Source of the DNA: Noviherbaspirillum malthae
GTDB lineage: Bacteria; Pseudomonadota; Gammaproteobacteria; Burkholderiales; Burkholderiaceae_D
DNA: 33,557 nucleotides
Assembly: GCF_015352985.1 (NCBI RefSeq)
Contig: NZ_JACYXF010000066.1
Coordinates: 1-33,557 of the forward strand
Direction: 5' to 3'
The position numbers were made by a program, and so were the translations under genes. The notes beneath the pieces were generated by a model. It was given only the letters and a program-made list of their open reading frames with translations, was not told where the DNA came from and did no database searches. Below are positions 14,078 to 21,970 of the stretch, in pieces. Position 1 is the stretch's first letter, and each line of letters starts with the position of its first letter.

Positions 14078-15475
14078 GCGTTTGTCCATGGTCGGCAGCA
14101 CGATCTCCACGGCCAGCCCTCCGCCTTGGGCATTCACCGCCGATATGCTTCCGCCGTGCGCATGAACGACCCGCTGCGCGATGGCCAGGCCGAGCCCGTG
14201 ATTGCCGGACCGCCCGGCACTGCTGCTGCCTTTGACGAAGGGACGGAAGATCGCCGTCAGCTCCGCTTCCGGCAGACCGCCGCCGTGATCGCGCACGGCG
14301 ATGCGAACCTCGTGCCGCAGCGGATCGTCATCCACATGAATCTCGATCGCCGTCCCTGCGGCGGTATGCCGGATCGCATTGCGCACGACATTCTCGATCG
14401 CGCTGTGCAGGAGTTCGGAGCGGCCCAGCACCATGGCATGGCTGCGGTCGATCAGCACCACGTGCTTGCCTTGCGACTGCGCTTCGAAGTGCGCGTCGTC
14501 GGTAATCGACGACACCAGCTCGCCGATGTTCAGGGTATCTTCCATCGCCCCTGCCATGCCCGCCTCCAGCCGCGACAACGTCAGCAGTTCGCCGATCAGG
14601 GCATCCATGCGCATGCTTTCGCGCTCGATGCGTTCAAGCGAGCTTTCCGTCCTCTCGGGGCGCTGGCGTGCCAGGCCGACCGCCACCTGCAGCCTTGCCA
14701 ACGGCGAGCGCAGTTCATGGGACACGTCATGCAGCAGGCGCCGCTGCCCTTCGACCAGTTCTTCCAGGCGCGCCGCCATGCGATTGAAATCATGCCCGAG
14801 GTCATGCAGCTCGTCTCGCCATCGGCTGTCGGTGAAGCCGACCCGGGTCGACAGCTGCCCCGATGCCACGGCATCGAACGCGGAGCGCAGGTGGTGTATC
14901 GGACGCGAAAAATGCCAGGCGAGAATGCCGGCCGAAACGAGGCTTGCAATCGCGGCAAAGAACATCGGCAGGAAAGGAAACCGCGGCAGGTCGCTGCGCG
15001 GCCCGCCATGGCGTCCGGCTTGCGGCTCGGACGCGCCTGCAGGTCCATGCATCCCGTCCTTGTGCGGCGGCCTGCGCTTGCCGGCATAGACCAGCCAGCG
15101 CGTACCGTCGGCGGCTTCGATCGTGCGGATGGCGCGGGGATACCGGTTCTGCTCCTGCATCTCCCTGACCTGCTGCAGGGTGGCGGAATCGACTTCGCGG
15201 CCGAGGATGTCGCGATCGGCGCTGTCGAGCGCGAACAGGCTTTCCTTCGGATTCTGCAGCAGCAGGCGGCGCAATCCTTCGCTGCCGGAGGTATGCAGCA
15301 GGGATTCGGCGGCGTCCAGCACGAAGCTGGCCGGCGGACCGAGCTCGACATGCCGGCTGAGCATGGCCTGGTTGCGGTCCTTGAGCCAGATGCTGCTGCC
15401 GATGGCCAGTACCGCGAACAGTTGCGCTATCCAGATCCAGAGGAAAAATTTCCAGAAGAGCCGGCCCATCCTCAT
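14075..15475 (-). CDS. cpxA: CpxA-type sensor histidine kinase
   Basis: The 466-residue membrane kinase has a first transmembrane helix (about 8-31), a periplasmic sensor domain (32-165) with a His/Pro/Gly-rich tail, and a second helix (about 167-188). A HAMP domain (189-241) and a HisKA domain with the phosphoacceptor His253 in LLHDVSHELRSPLARLQ follow. The HATPase domain has the N box ENVVRNAIRH (361-370), the G1 box DHGGG (396-400) and the G2 box NHGLGLAIAQRV (425-436). It should autophosphorylate and pass phosphate to the partner regulator. The ATG at 15473-15475 overlaps the TGA of cpxR by ATGA, so both are translated together. Cpx function is inferred from similarity and from the operator boxes nearby. 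Confidence 0.92.
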   Translation of the reverse strand: MRMGRLFWKFFLWIWIAQLFAVLAIGSSIWLKDRNQAMLSRHVELGPPASFVLDAAESLLHTSGSEGLRRLLLQNPKESLFALDSADRDILGREVDSATLQQVREMQEQNRYPRAIRTIEAADGTRWLVYAGKRRPPHKDGMHGPAGASEPQAGRHGGPRSDLPRFPFLPMFFAAIASLVSAGILAWHFSRPIHHLRSAFDAVASGQLSTRVGFTDSRWRDELHDLGHDFNRMAARLEELVEGQRRLLHDVSHELRSPLARLQVAVGLARQRPERTESSLERIERESMRMDALIGELLTLSRLEAGMAGAMEDTLNIGELVSSITDDAHFEAQSQGKHVVLIDRSHAMVLGRSELLHSAIENVVRNAIRHTAAGTAIEIHVDDDPLRHEVRIAVRDHGGGLPEAELTAIFRPFVKGSSSAGRSGNHGLGLAIAQRVVHAHGGSISAVNAQGGGLAVEIVLPTMDKR

Positions 15476-16158
15476 TCCTTGATCAGCATATAGCCTTGCC
15501 GATGCACGGTATGAATGCATGAGCGCCCGTCGGGCAGCGTGCCGAGCTTGTGGCGCAGGCTGCTCATGTGGACATCGATGTTGCGGTCGAAACGGGCCAG
15601 GGGCCGGCCCAGCGCCTGTTCCGACAATTCGTTCTTGCCGACCGGCCTGCCGGCATGGCGCATCAGTACTTCCAGCAGATTGAATTCGGTGCTGGTCAGT
15701 TCGACCGGCGCGCCGTCCCATGCCGCACGCCGCTGCTCCGGCCACATCTGCAGCGCGCCGGCCACCAGATGAGCGGTGCCGCCGGGCTCGGCCTGAGGCT
15801 GGCTGCGGCGAAGGATGGCGCGCACGCGGGCGCTGATTTCCCGGGGAGCGCAGGGCTTGGGCACATAGTCGTCTGCACCCAGTTCGAGTCCGAGTATGCG
15901 GTCGCTTTCATCGCCCTTGGCCGTCAGCATCAGCACCGGCAGGCGGCTGACGGCGCGCAGACGGCGCAGGGTCTCGACGCCGTTCATCTGCGGCATCATC
16001 ACGTCCAGCACGGCAATGTCGTAGCGGCCGGCGGCCGCCTCATTCAGGCCGGTGGCGCCGTCATGAACGGCGTGCACGGCGAATCCATCCTGTTCGAGAT
16101 ACTCCTTGAGCATCTCGACAAGTTCGACGTCATCATCAATCAACAATACCCTGGCCAT
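15472..16158 (-). CDS. cpxR: CpxR-type response regulator (OmpR family)
   Basis: The 228-residue protein has a receiver domain (1-118) with acidic pocket Asp8-Asp10, phosphoacceptor Asp52 (AVLDVMMPQMNG) and Lys101 (DDYVPKP). It is followed by an OmpR-type winged helix (about 130-226) with ELTSTEFNLLEVLMRHAG and PLARFDRNIDVHMSSLRHKL, close to E. coli CpxR. The ATG at 16156-16158 starts the receiver domain. The gene is the first of the cpxR-cpxA operon, and the CpxR box 97 bases upstream indicates autoregulation. Targets are predicted from matching boxes before the EF-hand, dioxygenase and glycosyltransferase genes. Confidence 0.93.
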   Translation of the reverse strand: MARVLLIDDDVELVEMLKEYLEQDGFAVHAVHDGATGLNEAAAGRYDIAVLDVMMPQMNGVETLRRLRAVSRLPVLMLTAKGDESDRILGLELGADDYVPKPCAPREISARVRAILRRSQPQAEPGGTAHLVAGALQMWPEQRRAAWDGAPVELTSTEFNLLEVLMRHAGRPVGKNELSEQALGRPLARFDRNIDVHMSSLRHKLGTLPDGRSCIHTVHRQGYMLIKE

Positions 16159-16254
16159 TCGGATTTTCCGGAAAACGCTGGTGCGCGCGGCGCGACCGCC
16201 TGCAACCGCCATGATACCGGGACGGTGTGATGCACTTCCCCGAACACCATCATC

Positions 16255-16269
16255 TTTACAGAAATTTAC
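16255..16269 (-). promoter_or_regulatory. CpxR box upstream of cpxR
   Basis: TTTAC-AGAAA-TTTAC reads GTAAA-N5-GTAAA on the minus strand. A minus-strand -10 candidate TATCAT (16211-16216) would place the box around -57. This is the same spacing class as the EF-hand promoter and supports autoregulation. Confidence 0.65.
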
Positions 16270-16432
16270 GGAGGGAAAAAGCCGCGCGGCAAGAAAGACG
16301 CGCGGCAAGCAACCCGCTCAGGGCTACAGGGAGACATCGGTAGCAACATGCAAGCATGCAGGCATGCGTGCCGTTCATGCTGCCGAAATGGCATCTTAAA
16401 TCGATACGCGCGGCGGCAGCGTCTCGTGGACA

Positions 16433-16447
16433 GTAAAGGTTTGTAAA
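16433..16447 (+). promoter_or_regulatory. CpxR box, distal
   Basis: GTAAA-GGTTT-GTAAA, a perfect direct repeat with five-base spacing, lies in the dioxygenase/cpxR intergenic region. It is distal to both promoters, about -135 from the predicted dioxygenase start. Confidence 0.6.
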
Positions 16448-16517
16448 GGAGAGTCCGTACGGCATTGCAAGGCATCGCACGATGTTGCATGTCATTCCAC
16501 TGCGCCCGATCGTCTGC

Positions 16518-16546
16518 GTAAAGACGGGTAAAGATCGACCTGTAAA
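16518..16546 (+). promoter_or_regulatory. CpxR box, proximal to the dioxygenase promoter
   Basis: GTAAA-GACGG-GTAAA (16518-16532) is followed nine bases later by a third GTAAA (16542-16546). A good -10, TATACT (16561-16566), is 14 bases further on, so the third GTAAA overlaps the -35 region. The predicted start is about 16573, 28 bases before the ATG. Confidence 0.68.
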
Positions 16547-16600
16547 GAGAAGGGCCTTCCTATACTTCGCGCTGAGCAAATATTCGAAGGATCTGCATTC

Positions 16601-17434
16601 ATGAACAATAACGACATTCTCAAGCCGGGCCGGCGGCAGGTATTGGGCAAGCTGGGTTCGCTGAGTATGCTGGCGCTGTTCGGCTGCGGCGGCGGCGAGG
16701 AATCCGCCGGCGCAGCCACTGCATCGGCGTCGTCCGCTGCGGGTACGGCAGCTCCCGCGACCAACGCTGCAGCAGATACTGCAGCTGCACCCACCCCTGT
16801 CTCTTCCACGGGCGTCGCCCAGACGGCGGCGGGCAGCTGTACACTGATTCCGACCGAGACCGAAGGGCCTTATCCGCTGCTGGCCATCCTGGGCAACTCG
16901 GCCATGGTTCGCCGCGACATCACGGAGGGCAAGGCCGGTGTGCCGCTGACACTGGTTCTGAACCTGCGCAACGTTGGCAGCACCTGCGCGCCGATCAGCA
17001 ATGCGGCAGTCTATGTCTGGCACTGCGACAAGGACGGCGGCTACTCCGGCTACAGCTCCAATGCCAACGGCAACCACCAGGGCGAGACCTTCCTGCGCGG
17101 CATCCAGGTCAGCGACAGTGCGGGACAGGTGACCTTCACCACCATCTATCCCGGCTGGTATGCGGGCCGCATCACGCATATCCACTTCCAGGTTTATCTC
17201 AACGACAACCTGCGCGTTACGGCGACGGCCACCAGCCAGCTTGGCTTTCCCCAGAGCGTGACGGAAGCGGTGTATGCCAGCAGTCTCTACAGCACTCATG
17301 GACAAAACAGCACGGTGCGCGGTTTCGCCGCCGATAATGTATTCAGCGACGGGACCGAGTATCAGATCGCCAGCGTCACCGGCGATGTGAACAGCGAATT
17401 CGTGGCGACGCTCGATGTCGGTATCAGGGCATAG
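16601..17434 (+). CDS. Exported intradiol ring-cleavage dioxygenase-like lipoprotein
   Basis: The 277-residue protein opens with GRRQVLGKLGSLSMLALFGC, a twin-arginine-like signal merged with a lipobox (LFGC). An Ala/Thr/Ser-rich linker (about 36-78) follows. The enzymatic domain carries the iron ligands of the intradiol family: Tyr148 (WHCDKDGGYSGY), Tyr187 (YPGWYAGR) and His193/His195 (RITHIHF), plus the opening TETEGPYPLL. These Fe(III) enzymes split catechols between the hydroxyls, but this subgroup is exported and its substrate is not established. The start at 16601 follows AAGGA. The gene has Cpx-type boxes and a -10 TATACT ahead of it, so it is probably an envelope-stress-regulated protein. 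Confidence 0.88.
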   Translation: MNNNDILKPGRRQVLGKLGSLSMLALFGCGGGEESAGAATASASSAAGTAAPATNAAADTAAAPTPVSSTGVAQTAAGSCTLIPTETEGPYPLLAILGNSAMVRRDITEGKAGVPLTLVLNLRNVGSTCAPISNAAVYVWHCDKDGGYSGYSSNANGNHQGETFLRGIQVSDSAGQVTFTTIYPGWYAGRITHIHFQVYLNDNLRVTATATSQLGFPQSVTEAVYASSLYSTHGQNSTVRGFAADNVFSDGTEYQIASVTGDVNSEFVATLDVGIRA

Positions 17435-17484
17435 CGTGCGTTTGATGCATTTGGTGCGTTAGGTGCGTTAGGTGCGTTAGGTGC
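17435..17484. repeat. 9-bp tandem repeat after the dioxygenase gene
   Basis: Directly after the stop codon come CGTGCGTTT, GATGCATTT and then three exact copies of GGTGCGTTA (17453-17479), ending in GGTGCGCAC. A simple short tandem array of this type can expand or contract by slippage. No function is visible, and no terminator lies between it and the next gene. Confidence 0.8.
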
Positions 17485-17570
17485 GCACCACTGATGTGCC
17501 TTTCGCGCCTCGTCGGCCCGCACCACGCCGGCACACACATTGATCAGGATCGAATCATTTGATCGACATC

Positions 17571-17585
17571 GTAAAGTTGTGTAAA
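17571..17585 (+). promoter_or_regulatory. CpxR box upstream of the glycosyltransferase
   Basis: GTAAA-GTTGT-GTAAA, perfect with five-base spacing. It lies 97 bases before the preferred ATG (17668). A CATTAT -10 candidate (17607-17612) would put it at about -41. Confidence 0.62.
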
Positions 17586-17667
17586 TAAGAGCAACTTTGC
17601 CGGGAGCATTATGGTCAATGCGTCAGGCCCGCATAACAGCTTCTCAAATCAATTAGGGAAATGCTAC

Positions 17668-18801
17668 ATGGTAAAAATCTCGTTCGTGTCCAACGAATTG
17701 CCGCCCTACCGCATACCGCTTTACGAAAAGCTCGCGAAGACACCCGATCTCCGGTTTCAATTCATCTTTTGCACACAACGAGAACCCAATCGTCACTGGA
17801 CGCTGCCCGAACTGGAGTTTGAGCCTCATTTCCTGAAGGAGAGCTACATCGAGAAATCGGGGCGCTTCATCCATAACAACCTGGACGTGTTCGGCAGCCT
17901 GCACCGCTTCGCCCCGGACATCGTCATCACTACCGGGTTCAATCCCACCCACCTGTACGCCTTCGGTTATGCAAAGGTCATGAGGCTGCCGCATATCGCG
18001 ATGACCGACGGCACCCTGGATTCCGAACACGGCCTGGGGCGCGTGCACCGTGCGGTGCGCCACATCGTCTACCGCCACTCGAAGGCATTCATTCATGCCA
18101 GCTCCGGCGGCGAACGCCTGTATGCCAGCTACGGCGTCGACATGCAGCGCTGCTTCCGCTCCTGCCTGTGCATCGACAATGCGCAGTTCGCCGAAGGCGG
18201 GGATGAACGGGACAAGCAGTACGATTTCATCTTCTGCGGCCGTATCGAGGCGGTGAAGAATCCGCTGTTCGCGCTGCGCGTGGCCATTGCCACCGCGAGG
18301 AAACTGGAGCGCAAGCTGTCCATTCTTTTCGTCGGCGCCGGCAGCGAGGAAGATCTGATACGCCAGGAGGCGGCGCGCCACGATCATCTTGTCGAAGCCA
18401 GCTTCCGCGGCTTCATCCTGCACCAGGACCTGCCCGCCACCTACCAGGCGGCGAGACTGTTTCTCTTTCCGACCCAATGGGATCCATGGGGCGTGGTGCT
18501 CAACGAAGCCTGCGCCGCCGGGCTGCCGAGCATCGTGTCGCCGAGAAGCGGCGCGGCCGGCGAACTGGTCCAGGATGGACACAACGGCTACGTCTGCGAA
18601 CTGGACGTCAACCTGTGGGCCGACAAGGCTTCCCTGCTGCTCAGCAACGAGCCGCTGTACGCAGCCTTTTCCCACCGCAGCGCAACGCGCGTGCGCGACT
18701 ACAACTATGACAATGCCGTTGCAGGCATCGTCGCGGCCTGCCGCTTCGCCGCCGGCCAACCCGGCCTGCGTACTGCAAAACCGAGCTGGCAGCCCGACTA
18801 G
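17668..18801 (+). CDS. GT4-type glycosyltransferase
   Basis: The 377-residue GT-B fold protein begins MVKISFVSNELPPYRIPLYE, a Rossmann start of the acceptor-binding domain. The donor-binding half has YDFIFCGRIEAVKNP, ILFVGAGSEEDLIR and the family's EX7E-like segment WGVVLNEACAAGLPSIVSPR. Such enzymes transfer sugar from a nucleotide-sugar to a lipid-linked or polysaccharide acceptor in the cytoplasm. A start at 17668 is preferred over one at 17611 because AGGGA lies before it, the family match starts there and the predicted promoter lies in between. No other polysaccharide genes adjoin, so the product is unknown. The Cpx-type box suggests an envelope-related role. Confidence 0.88.
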   Translation: MVKISFVSNELPPYRIPLYEKLAKTPDLRFQFIFCTQREPNRHWTLPELEFEPHFLKESYIEKSGRFIHNNLDVFGSLHRFAPDIVITTGFNPTHLYAFGYAKVMRLPHIAMTDGTLDSEHGLGRVHRAVRHIVYRHSKAFIHASSGGERLYASYGVDMQRCFRSCLCIDNAQFAEGGDERDKQYDFIFCGRIEAVKNPLFALRVAIATARKLERKLSILFVGAGSEEDLIRQEAARHDHLVEASFRGFILHQDLPATYQAARLFLFPTQWDPWGVVLNEACAAGLPSIVSPRSGAAGELVQDGHNGYVCELDVNLWADKASLLLSNEPLYAAFSHRSATRVRDYNYDNAVAGIVAACRFAAGQPGLRTAKPSWQPD

Positions 18802-18803
18802 GC

Positions 18804-18849
18804 GCGGTCTTGCCATAACGCCAAGACCGCGGCCGCTCCTTGCGGCCGC
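18804..18849. terminator. Tandem hairpins after the glycosyltransferase gene
   Basis: GCGGTCTTG (18804-18812) pairs with CAAGACCGC (18822-18830). The next eight bases begin a second perfect hairpin, GCGGCCGC-TCCTT-GCGGCCGC (18829-18849). They start three bases after the stop codon. There is no T-run, but the stems are strong; a two-copy CCACGTTTT follows near 18859. Confidence 0.5.
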
Positions 18850-19029
18850 AATAATCTTCCACGTTTTCCACGTTTTCCTCCGAGAACGTTTTGCGGATTT
18901 GCGTATCCAACCGGCATGACTTGCTCCCTATTCCGAACGCGTCTCGCTCCGCGTTCGCAAGCTCCCTGCCGGACGGCACATCCGATGACAAGGGCGCCAA
19001 CCTGTCGCCCCATGCCCCTTTGACAGATC

Positions 19030-20301
19030 ATGATCAAAACCACCACGCCCGCCGCGCATCTTCGTCCCGCCTCGGCCGCATCCGGCGAATCCGGGACGTC
19101 ATGGAAGAAGAAGCATGCGCGCTTCGAGGCGTTCAGCTTGTCGGCGCTGGTGTTCAGCGCCCTGCTCGCCGTTATCGGATGCATCACATTCGGCCTGCAG
19201 GCGAACCGCATCCTCGACGGCCACGACAGCCACCGCAGGGCGGCGGAAGCTTCGGCCGCAGCACTCAACATCCTGAGCAATATCCAGAACATGGAAACGG
19301 GACAGCAGCACTACATGCTGACCGGCGACGTAAGCTTCATGGCGCCTTTCGAGCAGGGCCGGCTGGAACTGCGGAAAAACATTGCGCTCCTCGACCGCAT
19401 GGTGCCGGAGGATGACGGCGCGGCCAAAGCATTGATCGCCAAGCTGCGCATGCTCGCGCATTCGCGCCTGCCCGGCACTTCCGGCAGCATGACGCCCGCC
19501 GTTCCGAACGGCGTGCCGCAGACGATCACCACGCAGGATCTGGCGGACGATTCGGCACGCCTGCGCGCGCTGCAGCACATCGTTCAGGAACTCAATGCAG
19601 GATTCCGTCAGCGCCAGCTCGCGCAGGACAAGGTGACCGATGAAGTCGTGCGCGACGCGAAGGGCCTGTTCGGTTTATGGGTGCTGTCGATCGCCGCGGG
19701 ATTCTGCCTGGCCTTCTGGTACGGCGCCGAAGGACGCCGGCTGCTCAGGCGCGAGGCACAGCGCCTGGCGATGGATGCAAGCCACGACCAGCTGACCGGC
19801 CTGCCCAACCGCCGCTTCCTGACCGAATGGACCAAGAATGCAATGGCCGACAGCGTGCGCCGGCGCGAACCCCTCGCCGCGCTGTTCATCGACCTCGATG
19901 GCTTCTCCGACATCAACAACACCCTCGGCCATGATGCGGGCGATACGGCGCTGGTCTGGGCCAGCCAGACCATTCGTTCGCAGATACGCAGCACCGACTG
20001 TCTTTCCCGTCTGGGCGGCGACGAATTCGTCGTCATCGCCTGCGGCCTTGCGCCTGCGCAGCTGGAAACCCTGGCGCAAAGACTGCTGCAGGCTTTCGCC
20101 AACGGGCGCCCTATTTCTCATCTGCCACTGGGTGCGCTCGGGCTGAGCATAGGAATTGCACAGCTCTCGCTCGACAAGCCGGATATCGAACGACTGCTCG
20201 CCGACGCCGATCAGGCGATGTATGAAGCCAAGCGAGCCGGTAAACGATGCTATCGGGTTGCCGGAGATGTCGGGCCCATATTGCGCAAGGCAGCGGCGTA
20301 G
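19030..20301 (+). CDS. Membrane diguanylate cyclase (CHASE3-like sensor + GGDEF)
   Basis: The 423-residue protein has a transmembrane helix (about 36-56), a periplasmic alpha-helical domain of CHASE3 type (METGQQHYMLTGD at 88-100 is its hallmark) and a second transmembrane helix (about 212-231). A GGDEF domain follows (about 250-410). It carries the substrate motif DASHDQLTGLPNRR, the active site GGDEF (329-333) and an intact allosteric RxxD I-site (RSTD, 320-323) five residues before it, so it should make c-di-GMP and be feedback-inhibited. The ATG at 19030 has a weak ribosome-binding site. It stands apart from the glycosyltransferase by a 228-base gap. Confidence 0.93.
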   Translation: MIKTTTPAAHLRPASAASGESGTSWKKKHARFEAFSLSALVFSALLAVIGCITFGLQANRILDGHDSHRRAAEASAAALNILSNIQNMETGQQHYMLTGDVSFMAPFEQGRLELRKNIALLDRMVPEDDGAAKALIAKLRMLAHSRLPGTSGSMTPAVPNGVPQTITTQDLADDSARLRALQHIVQELNAGFRQRQLAQDKVTDEVVRDAKGLFGLWVLSIAAGFCLAFWYGAEGRRLLRREAQRLAMDASHDQLTGLPNRRFLTEWTKNAMADSVRRREPLAALFIDLDGFSDINNTLGHDAGDTALVWASQTIRSQIRSTDCLSRLGGDEFVVIACGLAPAQLETLAQRLLQAFANGRPISHLPLGALGLSIGIAQLSLDKPDIERLLADADQAMYEAKRAGKRCYRVAGDVGPILRKAAA

Positions 20302-20400
20302 GAACAATCGCGCCGCACGGCGGGAGAAAACCTCAGCTTACTGGCGGCGACGTCGTGCGCCTGTGCCGCGCGACGCATTCTCGTTATTTGCAAAAAGCAT

Positions 20401-20428
20401 GGAACTCTCCGGGCTGTAATGCCACAGA
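20401..20428 (+). promoter_or_regulatory. hrp box (HrpL-type ECF sigma promoter)
   Basis: GGAACT (20401-20406), a 15-base spacer, then CCACAGA (20422-20428) match the HrpL consensus GGAACY-N15/16-CCACNNA. Transcription would start about 20435, between the box and the ATG at 20459. The spacing and both half-sites fit the rule exactly. Confidence 0.75.
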
Positions 20429-20458
20429 GGATTTCCGTTGACTTTATTGCATCAAGCC

Positions 20459-21322
20459 ATGGTTTCGATACCTGCCTCCATTACCAATTCTCCTCTCAAT
20501 AGAGCAATTCACCACGATCGTCCCGACCTTCCCGACATTGAACACCGAGCGGAAGCACCGGCAGCCGCTTCCCGCTCAGCCGAAGCTCCGGGCACGGCTG
20601 CGGTAGAAAATGGTTCGCAGCGACGCACCGGGGTGCTCAGGAAAATGAGGTACGTCTGGAACAATTATCGAACCGTACGTATTGTCACGGGCCTGATGGC
20701 AACCTATGCCGCCCATATGACTCTCACTCTGATTCCCAGAATAGCAAAGGATCCCAAAGGCTTGAGGGACAATCCCAAGGGCTTTCTGGTTGACGGATGG
20801 TTGAAATTTGCGGACGAAGCAAACTTGATGACCGTGGACAGAGCACACAATGCCGTTCTTGAAGCCTTCGCGCCATACGCCAACCAATCCGCCTGCAACA
20901 ATCCGGTGATCAAGTTCAGCTCGAACATTAGGGAAGACAACATAGCCTGGTACACTCCTCCCGCTGACAATGCGCCGGCAATCATCGAGTTTCGCACCTA
21001 CCTTCCCAATCTTGCAGTCACTTCAGCGCACGAATATCTGCACTGCTACACCAACCCTGCATTTGCAAGAAGAATCGACGATGCACTCGGCCCAATGGAT
21101 GGAAGGGGCATCCGGGAAGGCTTGACTGAAGTATTGGCAAGAAGCCTCGGACTTCCGACGCCAGACCCGCTTGAATTCAAATCGATTTATCCGAAACAGG
21201 TCAAGGCAGCCGAAGCGATCCTGAAGGACATCGGAAAAGACGCGGTAGCAAGAGCAATGCTGAGAGGGGATGTCGACGCCATCGACAAGATCATAGACGC
21301 AGCGAGAAGGCAGACGGCATGA
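20459..21322 (+). CDS. Putative type III effector with HExxH zinc-protease motif
   Basis: The 287-residue protein has no signal peptide. Its N-terminus, MVSIPASITNSPLN, is rich in Ser/Thr/Pro/Ile as type III signals are. A hydrophobic stretch around 75-95 is followed by a soluble C-terminal domain with TSAHEYLHCYTNP, an HExxH zinc site at 191-195, and EGLTEVLARSLG with Glu220/Glu224 as a possible third ligand. G+C looks clearly lower than its neighbours. The ATG at 20459 is chosen because a hrp box ends 30 bases earlier; a TTG at 20438 would lie almost at the transcription start. It overlaps the chaperone gene by ATGA. The specific family and target are unknown; it recalls zinc-protease effectors of plant pathogens. 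Confidence 0.72.
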   Translation: MVSIPASITNSPLNRAIHHDRPDLPDIEHRAEAPAAASRSAEAPGTAAVENGSQRRTGVLRKMRYVWNNYRTVRIVTGLMATYAAHMTLTLIPRIAKDPKGLRDNPKGFLVDGWLKFADEANLMTVDRAHNAVLEAFAPYANQSACNNPVIKFSSNIREDNIAWYTPPADNAPAIIEFRTYLPNLAVTSAHEYLHCYTNPAFARRIDDALGPMDGRGIREGLTEVLARSLGLPTPDPLEFKSIYPKQVKAAEAILKDIGKDAVARAMLRGDVDAIDKIIDAARRQTA

Positions 21323-21846
21323 CTGCAAAACATTCGGCCAATGCCGGTTGTCCCCGGGCATTCGAGCAATTGATGACCGCGTACTATGAAGAATGCGGCG
21401 TGGCGTCGATTCGCAAGGCAGGGGACAAGCACCGCTTCATCGTCGACGGCATTATGGTGGTTGCAGCGTTCGTCGAACATGCTCACGGCCCCGGCATCTT
21501 CCTGGTCGCCCATTTCGACGTCGACATGAGCCGCGGTCATGCCGAGCTGCTTGCCAATGCCATGTGCAACAATTTCTTCATGCATGCGCTGGGCGTGCCG
21601 ACTACCTGGGGCATCAACCCGATCACGGACCAGTTCGTTGCGATGCTCCGCTTGCCGCTGCCGGAACTGACGCCGGCAGCGCTCGGTGCCCATCTTCAGC
21701 ACTTTATCGCCGCAGCCAAGAAGCAGTTCAGGGAGATGACCGCGGCGGGCATGCTGGCACACTCGAACGCCGATGGACTGGCGGGCAGCAGCATGCGCAG
21801 CCGGCTGTTCGCAAAGGCTGCCGCGCCGGCGGCGCCGCTGCCCTAG
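21319..21846 (+). CDS. CesT-family type III secretion chaperone
   Basis: The 175-residue protein has the CesT/Tir-chaperone pattern: an N-terminal helix (AFEQLMTAYYEECG), a strand-rich middle (HRFIVDGIMVVAAFVEH, GIFLVAHFDVDM), a helix (AELLANAMCNNFFMHA), and a C-terminal strand-helix (DQFVAMLRLPL, LGAHLQHFIAAAKKQF). Its start ATG (21319) overlaps the effector's TGA, the usual effector-chaperone order. It should bind the effector in the cytoplasm and guide it to the type III ATPase. Length and layout fit class I chaperones; the acidic character is modest. No secretion-apparatus genes lie in this window. Confidence 0.78.
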   Translation: MTAKHSANAGCPRAFEQLMTAYYEECGVASIRKAGDKHRFIVDGIMVVAAFVEHAHGPGIFLVAHFDVDMSRGHAELLANAMCNNFFMHALGVPTTWGINPITDQFVAMLRLPLPELTPAALGAHLQHFIAAAKKQFREMTAAGMLAHSNADGLAGSSMRSRLFAKAAAPAAPLP

Positions 21847-21921
21847 CGCAAGCAAGTCATCAACTGTCTTCCTTCATCATCGGTTGGCTGACGTCAGGAT
21901 CGCTCCCGCGGCTACCCGCTC

Positions 21922-21954
21922 GGGACAAAGCCGGCATGACGCCGGCTTTGTCCC
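21922..21954. terminator. Perfect 14-bp hairpin between convergent genes
   Basis: GGGACAAAGCCGGC (21922-21935) and GCCGGCTTTGTCCC (21941-21954) pair perfectly around a five-base loop. It sits between the ends of the chaperone gene (+) and the YqjD-like gene (-), so it can serve both. No long T-run flanks it. Confidence 0.55.
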
Positions 21955-21970
21955 GGCTTCCGCTGCGCCG

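Larger units (their letters stand above)
16159..16600. other. 442-base divergent regulatory region with three CpxR boxes
   Basis: The region separates cpxR (-) and the dioxygenase gene (+) and contains CpxR boxes at 16255-16269, 16433-16447 and 16518-16532. It also holds a duplicated GCGCGGCAAG near 16286 and 16305 and a cluster of GCATGC palindromes (16348-16375). No gene is supported in it. Confidence 0.6.

Noticed and set aside
17611..17667. Upstream start for the glycosyltransferase
   Set aside because: It would add 19 residues of no family similarity, lacks a good ribosome-binding site, and overlaps the predicted promoter.
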